In this document: positions 10,813 through 22,869 of the stretch, in pieces
Numbering within the stretch: position 1 is the first letter of the stretch
Layout of the letters: each line of letters starts with the position of its first letter
From: Polytrichum commune
Taxonomy: Eukaryota; Streptophyta; Polytrichopsida; Polytrichales; Polytrichaceae
Direction: 5' to 3'
Assembly (NCBI GenBank): GCA_950295325.1
Contig: OX485804.1
Span: 23,500,001 to 23,560,000, forward strand
Length of the DNA: 60,000 nucleotides
Translations under genes and position numbers: made by a program
Notes under the pieces: generated by a model
The model's input: only the letters and a program-made list of their open reading frames with translations
What the model was told of the DNA's origin: nothing
The model's database searches: none

Positions 10813-12030
10813 ACTCCGGACACTGCAACGACCTTCAGAATTAGTTCATCGTAGGAAAAACTGCACCCACATGCTGGAACTAGTGGTATAATACAAAGAC
10901 TTTGTGAGGAGGTAAGGAGTACTTCGAGTTGTGCAGGTTTATTTTATTGGCTGGTTTTGCCAAAGTAGGTATGGAGGTAGCACATATGCCTTTTGTTGTT
11001 CTTTTTCGAATTAGAGGAAAAGGGTCATCCTCATTTAACATTGAACTTTCTGACAGCAATAATTTATCAACATTCTTTGGAAGTGACACTACTTTCATAC
11101 TCAATGTGTTCTTTTAGAGGCAGAAATTGCTACTATTAAGCTGGTGGAATCCTTTTTTTTGCAAACCTGTAAGGCTTGAAGCTATGCAAATCTGCATTTC
11201 CTCTATGTTTGTGGGTGGGCTGCCTGAGCCTTGTTTTAAAAGGAAAAACTTATCCCTTGTACTTGCATTTTGAGTGGGGATGGGAAACATTTCAAAAGGA
11301 TCTTGATAATTTCTTTCCACTATACAAATGGAAATTTCAGATAATTTGCTTAACACATGCTTTGCTCACAGTTAGACCACTCAGATGATTAAAACTTAAC
11401 ATGTATTAGCTACTGCTTCAGCATCCTCTATTGCTGATATTTTGCAACATGTGACAATTGCTATGTTTTTCCAGCAGTTTTTCCCATCTCTCAAGCTGGA
11501 AACACACAAGTGACTTGCAGATTTTTCTGTTTAGAGTATCTATGTTTGATATCCTCTAGAAACTACTCAATCCAATTCCTTTCTGTATTTTCTGCTCCTC
11601 TCTGGTTGTCAGCAGTTGTCTTTCTAAGTCATCTCGTCATTCTTTGCCATAGGTCATTTGGATTCTCACCTATTCTAACACCGCATTCATCATGAATATT
11701 TTTTTTTTAGCGTTTCTTCTGCCTTTAACCAGTTTGTGGTTAATACATCCCAACTTAATCCCACTCAAATATTTCAGGGTTTCTTCTGCCAATCTTGGGG
11801 TCAAATAAGATCTAAAAAATAATTGGATTGAAAGTGGTTCCCAATGTTTTCATCTTTAGTTTATATACCTGCGTTGAAGTGATGGCCGAACTTGATACCC
11901 GGTAACAGGGATGATCCTGCAGAAAGCATATTAAATGCTCTTTGTATTGGAAGGTAATAGAGGTTCACATTGGTCTGAACTCTGAGAAGAGATTTGTCTA
12001 GGATGAATATAAGGTATGTGGGTCTCATGT
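10813..12030. other. Gbeta 3' region and intergenic
   Basis: AT-rich sequence following the Gbeta stop, presumably including its 3' UTR. No additional coding exon, RNA gene or clear repeat was recognised. Confidence 0.45.
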
Positions 12031-12039
12031 GATCACTCT

Positions 12040-12330
12040 TCTTGGATGGACACCTATAGTAGACTGGTACATGGGCAGGGGTATTACTTACAAATGGCTA
12101 CCAGAAAGACATGTGTTACAATAAGATTGGACTGTAAACACAATTTACCATTCTAGTTGCAACAGTGAACACAATTGGGAGAGCCTAACTTATGGGATTG
12201 TTAAAAGCTGCTAACTGGATGACACAGTTCCTGATTCGTTCCAATGAGACTAGTTCCTGATCCGTTCCAACAGTCAAAATTGTCTATGAGTTGGAAGCCT
12301 CCCACAATAGGACCACATGCCTTATGTTAT
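12040..12330 (-). repeat. Dispersed repeat family D, copy 3
   Basis: Read on the minus strand it gives CTCCCAATTGTGTTCACTGT, CTAGAATGGTAAA, ACACATGTCTTTCTGGT and, upstream, a CATCCAGTTAGCAGC block, matching copies 19190-19490 and 37300-37650. It lies between Gbeta and IFT56. Confidence 0.7.
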
Positions 12331-13025
12331 TCATCAATATCCAACATGCAGGGTCAAGACAGCCTCTTGATGAGGGAGTCTGAGGCCTCGAGACTGACAC
12401 TCTTAAATGTACAATCCTGAAATCAAAATTCATATCACGTGTTCAGTGAATGATGCTGAATTGCCAATTTTCCTAATCCTAAAACATAGAAAACAGGAAT
12501 CAACCTTCATAGAAACATGACAATGCTACATATCATTCAAGACGCTGATCACAATGACTATGTTATGCAATGGTAGTTATAGGGAAAGGATTCTGTGTAC
12601 CCATACAAGCTGAGGGCTGTCATCTTTGTTCTCATCAGCAACAGAAATGAATCTTAATTTCTTGTCTGTAGAGAAGTAGTTAAGATGATTTCTGGTGTGT
12701 TCGGTGAGAAACTGATTTCTTGTTGTCGACATTTGCTGTAATCAGTAGATCATTGTCTGTTTGCATCACACGGTGTTAACATCGGACTGGTACCATACAC
12801 ATCCAAATTCATCATCAACAGGAAAGAAAGTTGTCATTTCTTGAGAGAAAAGCCAAACCCAATTTGCTATGTTGCAACATGTGTTACATTTGAGAGCAAG
12901 AAAGCGAGCAAAAGATTAAGGATTGATCGGAAGATACAGAGGGAGGCAGACCTAAATTCGATATACGCTTTCTCTACAATCTTGCACATAATCCAGAAAC
13001 GGGTAAATTCAAGGTGGTGGCAAAC

Positions 13026-16000
13026 ATGATACTCTCAAAGGCACGCTCCTCCATTTCAGCGCATGGCGAGAGGAGAAGACTTCAGAGCAGCTCACAGAGC
13101 AAAAGATCCAGTGTATCCAAGTTGCAGGACTTTTTGGACGCCCGGGATTACGAGGGCGCCATAGCATTGCTCCAGTTCAAGCGCCAGGTTCCAAACCCTA
13201 TAATGCCTGAATGACCTTGCTTTGGAACTTTGAAACCCTAAATATGTAAGTATGTTCCTCAATTTGTGCCGATTTGTCATCAATAAAAGTTTAAAAGGCG
13301 GCAGGCAGATGCATGTGACAAGAAGACATTGGAGTGGCTGGCATACGCACATTATCATCACGCAGAGCATGATAAGGCATTGATGTTTTATAAGGAGCTT
13401 TTGGAGATGCCCGAGACAGATCCGGTATACCACACGTATTCAGCAGCATGCCTTTTCTACATGGCGCTCTACGATGAAGCCCGAGAAGCTGCATTGCGAG
13501 GTAAAATATGAAGTTATGATATGTCATGCCCTACATCTCACAACTTAAGGTTTGTTTCTAAAGTCAAGAATCTCCTCTCTACTTGCAAGCTTTTTATTTG
13601 GTTGCATTTTCATTTCAGGTTATGGCACTAAGTTTTTTGTTTTTAAAAATTCAGATCGTTTGGCACCGCGTGTGTGTTTGACACAAGTGCTCAATGCAAA
13701 TTGGGTTGCATTGTAGGCCCAGAGAATCCATTACAGATACGAATACTCTTTCACATTGCACATCGTCAGAATGATGAGAAGGTGTTGCTGGAATACCACA
13801 TGAAGCTGGGGGAGAGCCATGAGGACCAACTTAGCTTGGCATCCATCCACTATCTGCGAACGCATTATCAAGAAGCAATTGACATCTACAAACGTATCTT
13901 GCTCAAAACCAGGTAATCACCAGTGTCGGCCTGGTATTGCCTTCTTTTTTTCTTTCCAATTTGGTATCGATAATGAGGATTTTACTTTTTTTTTAAGTAG
14001 GGTATGGATATTTGACCGTATTTTTGTCTTCAATACCATTCGGGTCTATATGCCATGCAAGAACCTTCAGACCTAGGCAACATCGCCCTAGTATCAATAT
14101 GCTTTAGGACAGTATTGACCCAAATAATAACTCAGGTATTCAAGAATTCTCTCACCTTGACCCACCAAATATCAATATTTGACTGGTGTTAGAATTTTGA
14201 TACTTATGGGTTGGTTCTTTGATACCACTATTGATGTTGATTACTGATACCACGCATTCACCTATATACCAGACCAACACTGGTGATGACCATCTGCTAT
14301 GCACTCACTGGTATCCAGAAAGTTGGTTCCTCAATAGCTTGAGTATTCAATTGATCCCAGTGCAATTTGATTGAGAAGTGTGTTCTTTGTTGTGAAGAAA
14401 TTTTCAGAACTTGAAGCAATGTATGCATCTGTGTATACATGATAATTATTTGTAAGAGGTTGAGATGACTACTGCAACATCATGACAGGAGTGTGGACTA
14501 TTATGCTGCAGTGAGTGGCTGGCATTGAATGTGTATGTTGCGCTGTGTTACTGTAACATGGACTTTTATGATGTCAGCCTCGAAATATTAGACATATACT
14601 TACAGGTTGGCCACCATGATCAATCTTGTTGAATACTCCGTGAACCATATAGGGAAACTCTGTCATCTGTGAAATTGACCACCTTGAGTTCAGCATTGAC
14701 ATCCACATTATTTCAGCTAAAAATGTTTGTCTCTTTGTTGTACCAGGTGCATCCAGAAAGCCCATTGGCAGTCAATGTGAAGGTGCAATTTGTTATCTCA
14801 AGCCTTTGCGGTCTTGATGTGTCTCTATGCTCATTTGGTTTGTTTCCTAGAGATGTCACAAGATCTAGATATCTGCACTGACCAATTATAAGCTGGTGTC
14901 CAGGCCTGCAACAATTACAAGCTGTACAATGGAAAAGCAGCAGAGGCAGACTTTAAGGCACTGAAGTCCCCTGTTGAAAATGATCTTGTAAAGCACAACC
15001 TTGTGGTCTTTAAAGATGGTGATAGTGCTCTACAGGTGTGTTTTCCAGTTTCCCTCTGACATTCTTGACTGTATCACTATTGCAGACCCAAGCTTCAGTC
15101 TCCGATTTAATACAGCAACGTTAGAGTATATAGATCTACTATTTTCTTAAATTGACTTGAATTGCATGGAATGGGTAGGATTTGCCACCGCTGCTCGATA
15201 TATTACCAGAAGCACGTTTGAATCTTGTCATATACTACTTACGGAAGGGGGGTGAGTACCAGGTTGAGGTCCTCTCAAAGTTATTTTTGCAACTTTACTG
15301 TGCTTTTATTGGGAGTTCTTGAGTGATGAGCAATACATTTGACCCAAAAGCTTTGATAGAGAAGTTGCAAGCTGTTGATGTCATGATATGCATAAAAATT
15401 CTGAAGTTGAATTTGTAAAGTGCAGAGTTGCAGGAGGCATATGATTTAGTGAAGGTCCTGGAACCCACAACACCACAAGAGTACATCGTGAAGGCAGTGA
15501 CGTGTGCAAGTCTTGGGCAAGAAATGGAAAACTCAGAGATGCTAAAGCAAGCCCAACATAATTTTCAACTAGTAGGCGCATCAGCCAGTGAATGTGATAC
15601 AATTCCTGGCCGCCAGTGCATGGCTTCTTGCTATTTCCTCCTCAAGCAGTTTGATGATGCCCTTATCTACCTCAAAGTGAGTCCCCCATCACGTCTCAGA
15701 GAAGCAGGAACTTGTACATTCCATCACAAATTTCTGGAGGCAAACTTACCATGGCAGAACAATCACATATTGAAATGACATCATATATTGTCAAAAAAAA
15801 TTTAATTTTTATATTGATTTTATCCTCATACAGTAAATTATTTGTTGCTTTATACGAATATCTAGCATTATTTTTTGTATGTTTACTAGATTTATTGTAT
15901 ATACCACTAGGTTTAGTTTTGATATAAATATGACATAATACACTTGGAAGTTTGTGATGTCTTCTTCTTGCCAAGAAAAAGCATTTGATGATTGTCATTG

Positions 16001-16998
16001 ATTTGTGCATCGCAGTCCATCAAAGCATACTCAGAAACCCAGGATGAATTCAACTGGAACTATGGAATCGCCAAAGCTGCCACAGGTTATTTTCAGGAAG
16101 CAGAGGAGGCTTTGTTGCTAATATCCAATGAGAGGTTTCGAAGCAACTACTATTACCAAGCATGGCTGTCCCACTGCTACATCATGTCCGGGAAAGCCAA
16201 CCTTGCATGGGATTTACATCTTTGTAGGGATGACTCTGATGAATCTTTCAGGTCCTTGCCACACTGAAAGTTTGCTGTGTGTCTATTGTTAGCTCTTTCC
16301 TTACATTCGTTCCTTCATCTAGTGAATCTCAGATTATTTCCAGATTTTTTGCAAAAGTCCATCAATGGCCCCTTAGTTGATCTCGTTTGCATCCTACACT
16401 TTGTCAAATACCTCCATTTACCCCAAAATTGTGAAGCTAAGAGCTGGACAAGAGCCTCTTTTTATGAGAAGATATCCTGATATGGTTTAACCTGTGGTTG
16501 CAGTTTGTTAGTGCTGATTGCCAACGAGTGCTACAAGACAGAGCAATATATGTATGCAGCGAAGGCTTTTGATTTGCTGGAGAAGATGGATGACTCTCCT
16601 GAATACTGGGAGGGAAAAAGAGGAGCCTGTATAGGTGTTTTCCAACATGTGATCTCTGGAAAAGAGTCCAAGGAGAGCCTCTTGGATGTCTTGGCTCTCC
16701 TCCAAACCTCAAACAACTTCCAGGTACACACACCATCATTGGTCACAATGGTGAAGTTATGACAACTTTCATGGTTCACATGGTCACTCCGCCTACATGC
16801 TTACAGGTTCATCCTTCACTGCAAAGTGTTGTCAACTTATCTCTTCATGCAAATCCTCTGTATTACATGGCAGAAGTATAGAATACATTCTGATTGCCTT
16901 CCCTTTCTTTGTTATGTTGGTTGAAGGTGGACTTCATCTGTCGAGTCATCAAGGTGTGGACCAAGGAGAACAGAACCCTGTCCATGGGTTCAATATAA
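13026..16998 (+). CDS. IFT56: Intraflagellar transport protein 56 (TTC26/DYF13)
   Basis: TPR-rich subunit of the IFT-B train, which moves axonemal cargo along growing cilia and flagella. In algae and animals it is linked to delivery of motility proteins. Coding exons: 13026-13187, 13305-13500, 13717-13912, 14512-14605, 14747-14782, 14904-15035, 15179-15251, 15426-15676, 16016-16251, 16504-16723, 16927-16998. The total is 1668 nt, 555 aa plus stop; animal TTC26 is about 554 aa. Family signatures: MILSKARSS at the N-terminus; [40 protein letters not shown] (residues about 165-185); [42 protein letters not shown]-like [12 protein letters not shown]; final [10 protein letters not shown]. All phases match and there are no internal stops. 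The last acceptor is TTGAAG, a weak site. In a plant it should serve only the sperm flagella. Its presence excludes flowering plants. Confidence 0.97.
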
Positions 16999-18880
16999 TA
17001 ACAACTACTTGTTTCCTTCTTTGCGTGGTGAAGTTACTCACCAGAATCAACAGAACTTGCAAGATGAGGTGCAAGTGAGTCTGGATAAGTGTAGCAATGT
17101 GCATACTTAATATAAAACACAAAACAGGCTACTTTTATATGGAATATACTTTTTGATACCGAGGCCTCACATTTGCTTGATTCTCTTATTCAATGCAAGA
17201 CAAATGATGCTGCTCCTAGGGGCGAAGCCAAGATTTTGACCTAGGAGGGGTTGACCTCAGAATATGGAAATATTCAATGTATACTTTATTTTCAAATTTC
17301 ATCCCCATAAAAAAAAATGATTATGTCATTAATATCCAAAGCTTTGGCAATGGTCTTTTTGATTTAGATGATCATCAGATCGACCATCCAATCATCACCA
17401 ATAGACATCGCCAATAATAAGCAGATGCATGACTTTCCTTTAATGCACTTGTAGTAAACATTGCGAAAAAAAAACCATAGTCATTTTCCCATTGTGGTTC
17501 TTTTGAGCAGCATGCTCTGCAGTCGCTAAACGACTGCAGATTGTTTTTGGTTTTACCGACTGAAATTTTAGGAATTTGGAGGCTTGTAATATACTATTGG
17601 AAAGGTCTTGTAAACACCTTTCCAATGGTGTATTATACGCCCCAATATTTTCAACATTGCGGTGGCAAAACAAAAAAGAAAAAATCTATAGTCGTTTTGG
17701 CATAGTTTTCTACTAGTGATGTTAGGGGGTGTTGAGTCCCCCCTAAACCCCCCCCCCCCCCCCAACAGCTCCTATGGAGCCTTCCACCAAAATGTGGTAG
17801 TAGAATGTGGGCAAAGAGGCTCTTCATATACTTGCATCCACGAGAAGTTGGTGTTCATATCTATCTATCTAGTGCTACTCCTATTGACATATTGGTTTGA
17901 GCACAACAACTTTTCAGCTCAATTCACTAGGGCTAATGTGTAGTTTATGCTATTATGTAAATTTATGTTATCAATTATTGTCAACAAGTATGCATTAGTC
18001 CAGTGGATGCCCGAATCTAGACTAAGTTGAAAAATCTACATGCATGCCTCCCAAAAATGCGTTGTTTCATTTTCTTTTTCTTACCTTGTCAATAATTGTG
18101 ACAGGTATGCAGGTGCTATTCAATTACTTTTCTTTATTGGATACCTATGTTTGATTGGTGTGTGGTTACATGCAGATCAAAGAACACACACCATAAAGAC
18201 ACATGTTTAAGAGACCATGCCTTCAAATATTATTAACTACTCCACACTCAATAATGAACACAATTGGAAGGACCTATGTATTAAGTTAAGGAATCAACAA
18301 ACATGCATTTCCAAAAACCATAACTAAGATAAGGGAGGTAGAATTTTCAATATGGTTTTTGTGGATGTTTCCTCATAGATTTGTTATTGTAACACGAATT
18401 TGAAGATGTAAATATGATCGATAGAAGATGGTAAACAAGCAAAACACATTGAATAACAAATGCATATCCTAGTCAATTGCTCATCTAAGTAGAGAACACT
18501 TCCAAAAGCACCTCGATGTTTTTCAATCCACATAAATAACATTTCATTCGTAACCTTCAATTTTTGTCCATGAGCAAATCCATTGTTATGCTCCATAAAC
18601 AACTTATCATCCACTTCCTCTCAATGGTTGGGTAGTCCATTTATGCTCACATTGGCAGGTCACACAAGGAGATTGACATGTGAATGGTGTGTGGGTAGCT
18701 CACATGTGTTGTTTTGTGAATGCTCCATCAAGACTAGGTTCCTACATCAATAACATTACCCCCCCCCCCCCCCCCTCCACCCCCCCAAAAAAATAAAAAA
18801 ATAAAAAATAAAATCCCTTGTCATTTGTCTTCTTTAGATTAGAGAAGTTGAAAGCTCAAGGGTGACGTGGGCTTGAGTGA
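16999..18880. other. IFT56 3' flank and intergenic
   Basis: Contains two hairpins (17518-17540 and 17587-17635), a run of 16 C (17748-17763), a run of 17 C (18759-18775) and A-rich sequence. The motif AACATTGCG...AAAA...ATAGTC.TTTT occurs directly repeated near 17458-17490 and 17653-17700. No gene was seen. Confidence 0.5.
17518..17635. repeat. Two adjacent hairpins
   Basis: CTGCAGTCG-CTAAA-CGACTGCAG forms a perfect 9-bp stem. Just downstream, TAATATACTATTGGAAAGGT (17587-17606) pairs with ACCTTTCCAATGGTGTATTA (17616-17635), with two or three mismatches and a 9-nt loop. It may be a fold-back element or a structured transcript; neither can be shown here. Confidence 0.65.
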
Positions 18881-18889
18881 ACACATGTG

Positions 18890-19210
18890 AGGTGTGTGGC
18901 CTTGTTGTGGACAATCCCAACTCCACAGACAAATTTGATTATGGGATTGGCCTGACAATTGTCTCGTTCGGTTAGAGTTTGTGCACATAGTCAGACGTAA
19001 TTGTAATCACAAAGATCTTCATTTTAAGTTTCAAATTTGAGAGTTGAGATGCAAAAGTCGCAAGATGGCAAAGTGAAGACTCTCTTTCTCTTTAAGTGAC
19101 TCTCGCACATGCCCTCCCAATTGTGTTTATTGTTAAACCCATAACGAACAATACATCTTGTGTACATAGTTCAATCTCATCATCACATGTGCCTTGTCAT
19201 TGGGTTGAAC
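18890..19210 (+). repeat. Dispersed repeat family D, copy 4
   Basis: Carries the upstream half (GGCCTTGTTGTGGACAATCC, GTCTCGTTCGGTTAG) and the CATGCCCTCCCAATTGTGTT core of the family. Confidence 0.65.
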
Positions 19211-19490
19211 TGGGAATTGTCTCATCCGGTTAGCAATTATGAATGACGCATAATGTCATCTCTAGTTTCAAAGTTGGAGTTGAGATGAACAAATTTGTAA
19301 GAGGTCAAAGTGAAGACTCTCTCTCTCTCTCTCTCTCTCTCTCTAAGTAATCAAACATGCCCTCCGAAATGTGTTCACATTTGAACCTAGAATGGCTAAC
19401 ATAATTTTAGCACATAGTCCAGTATTATCTTAACAAAATGATGTCTTTTTGGTGCCCTCTCTTGACTCCAAACCAAACTAGGTGACCATT
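19200..19490 (+). repeat. Dispersed repeat family D, copy 5
   Basis: Starts with GTCTCATCCGGTTAGCAATT. It includes a (CT)14 microsatellite at 19317-19344 and runs into CATGCCCTCCGAAATGTGTT and GATGTCTTTTTGGTGCC. It is followed by the 453-bp tandem duplication. Confidence 0.7.
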
Positions 19491-20235
19491 AAGGGTGGGT
19501 TTACAGTAGGGTCTAAGACCAAAGAAACTCAATTATCGGGCGATCTACCGGTAATTGGTTTTAAGCGAAATTTTGGACCCAAGGAGCATACACTAGGATC
19601 CAAGTCCAAGGTATGAAAAAATGAAGTGGTTCTTATGTGGCATCACTGTCATGTCAAATCTCAACAGTCCTCAGTTAAGCAAAAATTGAGGTCTCCTAGT
19701 TTGAGAAGCCAATGTTCGAGCTTGGGTCCAATCTTGGGTGTGAAAGTAAGGTCCATCAAGGTGTGGTTTAGGACCCCAAGTTTTTGGGACCCATGCTCTC
19801 AAGCAATCTCATGCCCTCCCAATTGTGTCCACAATTGAACCCCAAATGGTTAATGTGATTTTAGCACATAGACCACTCTCATCTCGCAACACATGTCTTT
19901 TTGGTGTTCCTTCTTGACGACAAACCTTGTCATATACCACTCGAGCTAGCTGACAAATCAAGGGTGGGTCAAAAGGACCAAAGAAATGCAAAATTCAAGC
20001 GATCCCATTGATCGAGACCAAAATTCTGGACCCAAGGAGTTTACACTAGGACCCATGTCCAAGGTACGAAAGAAACGAAGTGATAATAACGTGACAACAT
20101 TCATCTTCATGTCAAATCTCCGCAATACATGGTCAAACACATACTCCCAGTTTGAGAACCCAATCTTCAAGCTTGAGTCCAATCTCGAGTCTGAAAAGAA
20201 AGTCCGTTAAATTAACCCCAAGTTTTTCCCGGACC
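19345..20235. repeat. Tandem segmental duplication, about 453-bp period
   Basis: Unit 1 (about 19345-19800) and unit 2 (about 19801-20235) align throughout. Anchors are CATGCCCTCC, TTTTAGCACATAGNCCA, GACCAAAGAAA, GGACCCAAGGAG (19576 and 20029), TGTCAAATCTC and CCCCAAGTTTTT. The first third of each unit is family D sequence, so unit 2 creates a further D copy at 19805-19960. The remainder of the unit was not seen elsewhere. Confidence 0.8.
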
Positions 20236-20457
20236 TGGACCCGAATGTTAAACCCTAAACACTGGCCCACACACCACCGTGACCATACTTCGTGACCATG
20301 AACCCACACGAATAACAAAAACAAGTCTCATGGTCGGTGTTTTATTAATGGCCCAGAAGCAGATGCGAGCAAAAGGAGGAGACAAGTGGAGGCTCGGTGG
20401 AGGGGGAGGACATGCCTGCAGTGCTGTGGTAATGAGTGGAATGGAAGAAAACACTAA

Positions 20458-20979
20458 GGGCCCACTTCACACACGAGACTGAGAGCCCGTGACCATTATT
20501 ACACTTCAAGCACTCTCATTGGTGGAAAAGGCGGAGCCGCCGCTCCAAGTTCGCTACTTCACACTACGCTTGAAGGACCAATGGAGTATATATATGTGAA
20601 TGCAAGATGGATGTAAAGCCTACATGGGTTTCTACATGGCATCGAATGGATCATGTTTCATGGTCACTTGGAGTATTCTCCAAAACTACCTCTTGGAGGT
20701 AAGTCTAACACAAAACCACCGGGAGATCATGGCACTCCGAACGCTCACAACCGTCGATTTATTCTATTTTATCATGTGTGAGGAACTTGCATGAACAAAA
20801 ATTTATTGAAAAAGCATTTGGCTGAGGGCCCGGTCACATACGACTTCACACTACACTTGAAGATCCGTGACCACACTACTACATGAGTTTGGAGGTGTGT
20901 TGGGACGGCATTTGGACACTTTCTTTTGGGCTCTCACAATTTCATGGTCACAGCTCTTGGCTCGTGTGTGAAGTGGCCC
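20458..20979 (+). mobile_element. PIF/Harbinger-like MITE, complete copy (522 bp)
   Basis: Terminal inverted repeats of about 38 bp start GGGCCCACTTCACACACGAG and end with the complement of GGGCCACTTCACACACGAGC. It is flanked by a 3-bp duplication, TAA (20455-20457 and 20980-20982). TWA target duplications are typical of PIF/Harbinger elements. It has no transposase, so it is non-autonomous. Homologous copies lie at 22020-22637 and 55800-56289. Confidence 0.82.
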
Positions 20980-21061
20980 TAAGCTCACCTAATTAACCTA
21001 CTTTGTGAGGTGAGGCGGTTGTTCACTGGGCCATGCTAACTGGGAATGGGGAAGACTCTAT

Positions 21062-21875
21062 CAATGGTCGGGGAAAACTGACGGCTAGTTCATTTTCAGC
21101 CGATGGAACCTCATGGCCGGTCCAAATTTCCAACCATCGGATGGCAATCCGACTGTAATTTCAATCCTCCGGCAATTAGCCGATGGACCAGAAAATGTCC
21201 CGGAAATGTAGCCGATTCTTCTTGTGAGTTACTGGATTTCAGCCGAAAGAAGTATTCAAATACTGGCCGATACCCGGGAAATGGTAACCGATACCCTCCG
21301 GGCCATGAGCATGGGTATCTGAGTGCAGGCAGGTATCGAGGGATGCAGGTCAGGGCTTCAAAGATGAACGGCAACTTGCTCCGCGGCGGCGCCTCCATTT
21401 GTATAGCAATCCAGAGCGCTATTTGTCTGGGGCATTTGATGATGCACTTGAGGAAGTACCCTAAACCTTAAACTTTTTGAATTATGCAACCTTTCCATGA
21501 CCAAATCCAATTGCTTCTATGAAGAATTGGGGGACCCTTGGCCTTCAAGCGGTGAAGGCATTGCTAGTTTCAATTCCTGCCAAGGATATTAACTCTTCAA
21601 ATTTAAAGTTTTGAACATGCCCTTCTTTTCACTTATTCAAGATTTTGTACTAAGAAATGATTTCTAATAACTTTTCATACATTTTTTAAACAATTAGTGC
21701 CGATATGAATTCCATTTAATCGGATATTGACCAATGAAAATATGAAAATATAGGCAATTGGCTGATTGATTTTACAAAAGACCGGCTCTTGCCGATGTAA
21801 ATTGGAATAAATCCGACCCTTCGTAGCAACTACCGGCAATTAGCCACTAAGGCTTCAAAAACTTCCCGAACTCTG
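21062..21875 (+). repeat. Dispersed repeat A, long copy (814 bp)
   Basis: Aligns with 27533-28103 from CAATGGTCGGGGAAAAC to CCCGAACTCTG. It carries many CCGATGG and CCGGCAATTAGCC motifs. A segment of about 255 bp (21387-21642) is absent from the other copy. The open frame starting at 21103 lies in this repeat, is not conserved in the second copy and is not called as a gene. The ends are only weakly similar in inverted orientation, so the element class is uncertain. Confidence 0.75.
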
Positions 21876-22019
21876 GACTCTATATAATGTGGCAAAGAGA
21901 ATGGTAAGTTAAGATAAGGGACCGCCACTTGCCCACTTGCAAACACTATTGACGTTAGCTGTTGTGGTGTAAGGTAGATCAATGAGTGGGGGGAGGACCA
22001 ACTTGCTGAGGGCCCACTT

Positions 22020-22246
22020 CACACACGAGACTGGGAGCCTGCGAACATTTCATTACACTTCAAGCACTCTCATTGGTGGAAACGGCGGAGCCGGTCCAAG
22101 TTCTCTACTTCATGCTTGGTATGCTTGAGGGACCGACGGAGTATGTGGATGCAAGATGATGGATGTAAAGTTTACGTGCATTCTTACATGGCATCAAATG
22201 GATCATGTTTCATGGCCACTTGGGTTATTTTCCGGAACCACCCTAA
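22020..22246 (+). mobile_element. PIF/Harbinger-like MITE, left half
   Basis: Begins GGGCCCACTTCACACACGAG and follows the 20458 element to about its midpoint. It is then interrupted by the inverted copy starting at 22248. Its right half was not found, so it is truncated. The preceding trinucleotide is TGA. Confidence 0.75.
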
Positions 22247-22247
22247 A

Positions 22248-22637
22248 GGGCCACTTCACACACAAGCCAAGAGCCGTGTAGTCATATGTGACCGGGTCCT
22301 TAACCAAATGCTATTTCAATGAAGTTTTGTTCATGCAGGTTCCTCACGCATGATAAAATAGAATGAATCGACAGAGTGTCATGGTCTCTAGGTTTTTTAT
22401 GTTAAGCCTACCTACAAGAGGTGGTCTTTTAAAATAGTCCAAGTGACGGGGAAACATGATCCATTTGATGCCATGTGGGAATCCATGTAGACTTTACATC
22501 CATCTTGCATTCACGTACTCCGTTGGTCCCCTCAGGTGTAGTGTGAAGCAAACTTGGACCGGCTCCGCCTTTTCCACCAATGAGAGTGCTTGAAGTGTAA
22601 TGGTCATGGGCTTTGAGTTTTGTGTGTGAAGTGGCCC
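22248..22637 (-). mobile_element. PIF/Harbinger-like MITE, inverted copy nested in another
   Basis: Reading on the minus strand gives the left end of the family at 22637 and the right end at 22248. It is 390 bp, with an internal deletion in the right arm after the TIR. The downstream flank is TTA (22638-22640) and the upstream flank is TAAA, so the target duplication is imperfect. Confidence 0.75.
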
Positions 22638-22640
22638 TTA

Positions 22641-22834
22641 GTTACAGATGAACCAGTTGAGTTTGAGGAATAACCAGTTGAAGGTCAAGACTCTAGGAAA
22701 ACAACTGATCGTTTTAAGACGGATTTTGAGAATATACCTCAAACTATCATAGGAAACATGAAAGATCAAAACATGTAACCAGTTGGATTTGGAAACACTA
22801 GGATTTTGACCAATTATGCCCAAAAAAAATCCCC
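22641..22834 (+). repeat. Dispersed repeat family C, copy 3
   Basis: Reverse-orientation homologue of 2252-2436. It starts immediately after the TTA flanking the nested MITE and ends in CCAATTATGCCC followed by an A run. Confidence 0.65.
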
Positions 22835-22869
22835 GAATGTTGAGGTAGATGGGTTTTTTTAATGGTTAC

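Noticed and set aside
21103-21471. 122-codon frame
   Set aside because: It lies in repeat A and is not kept open in the second copy at 27533-28103.
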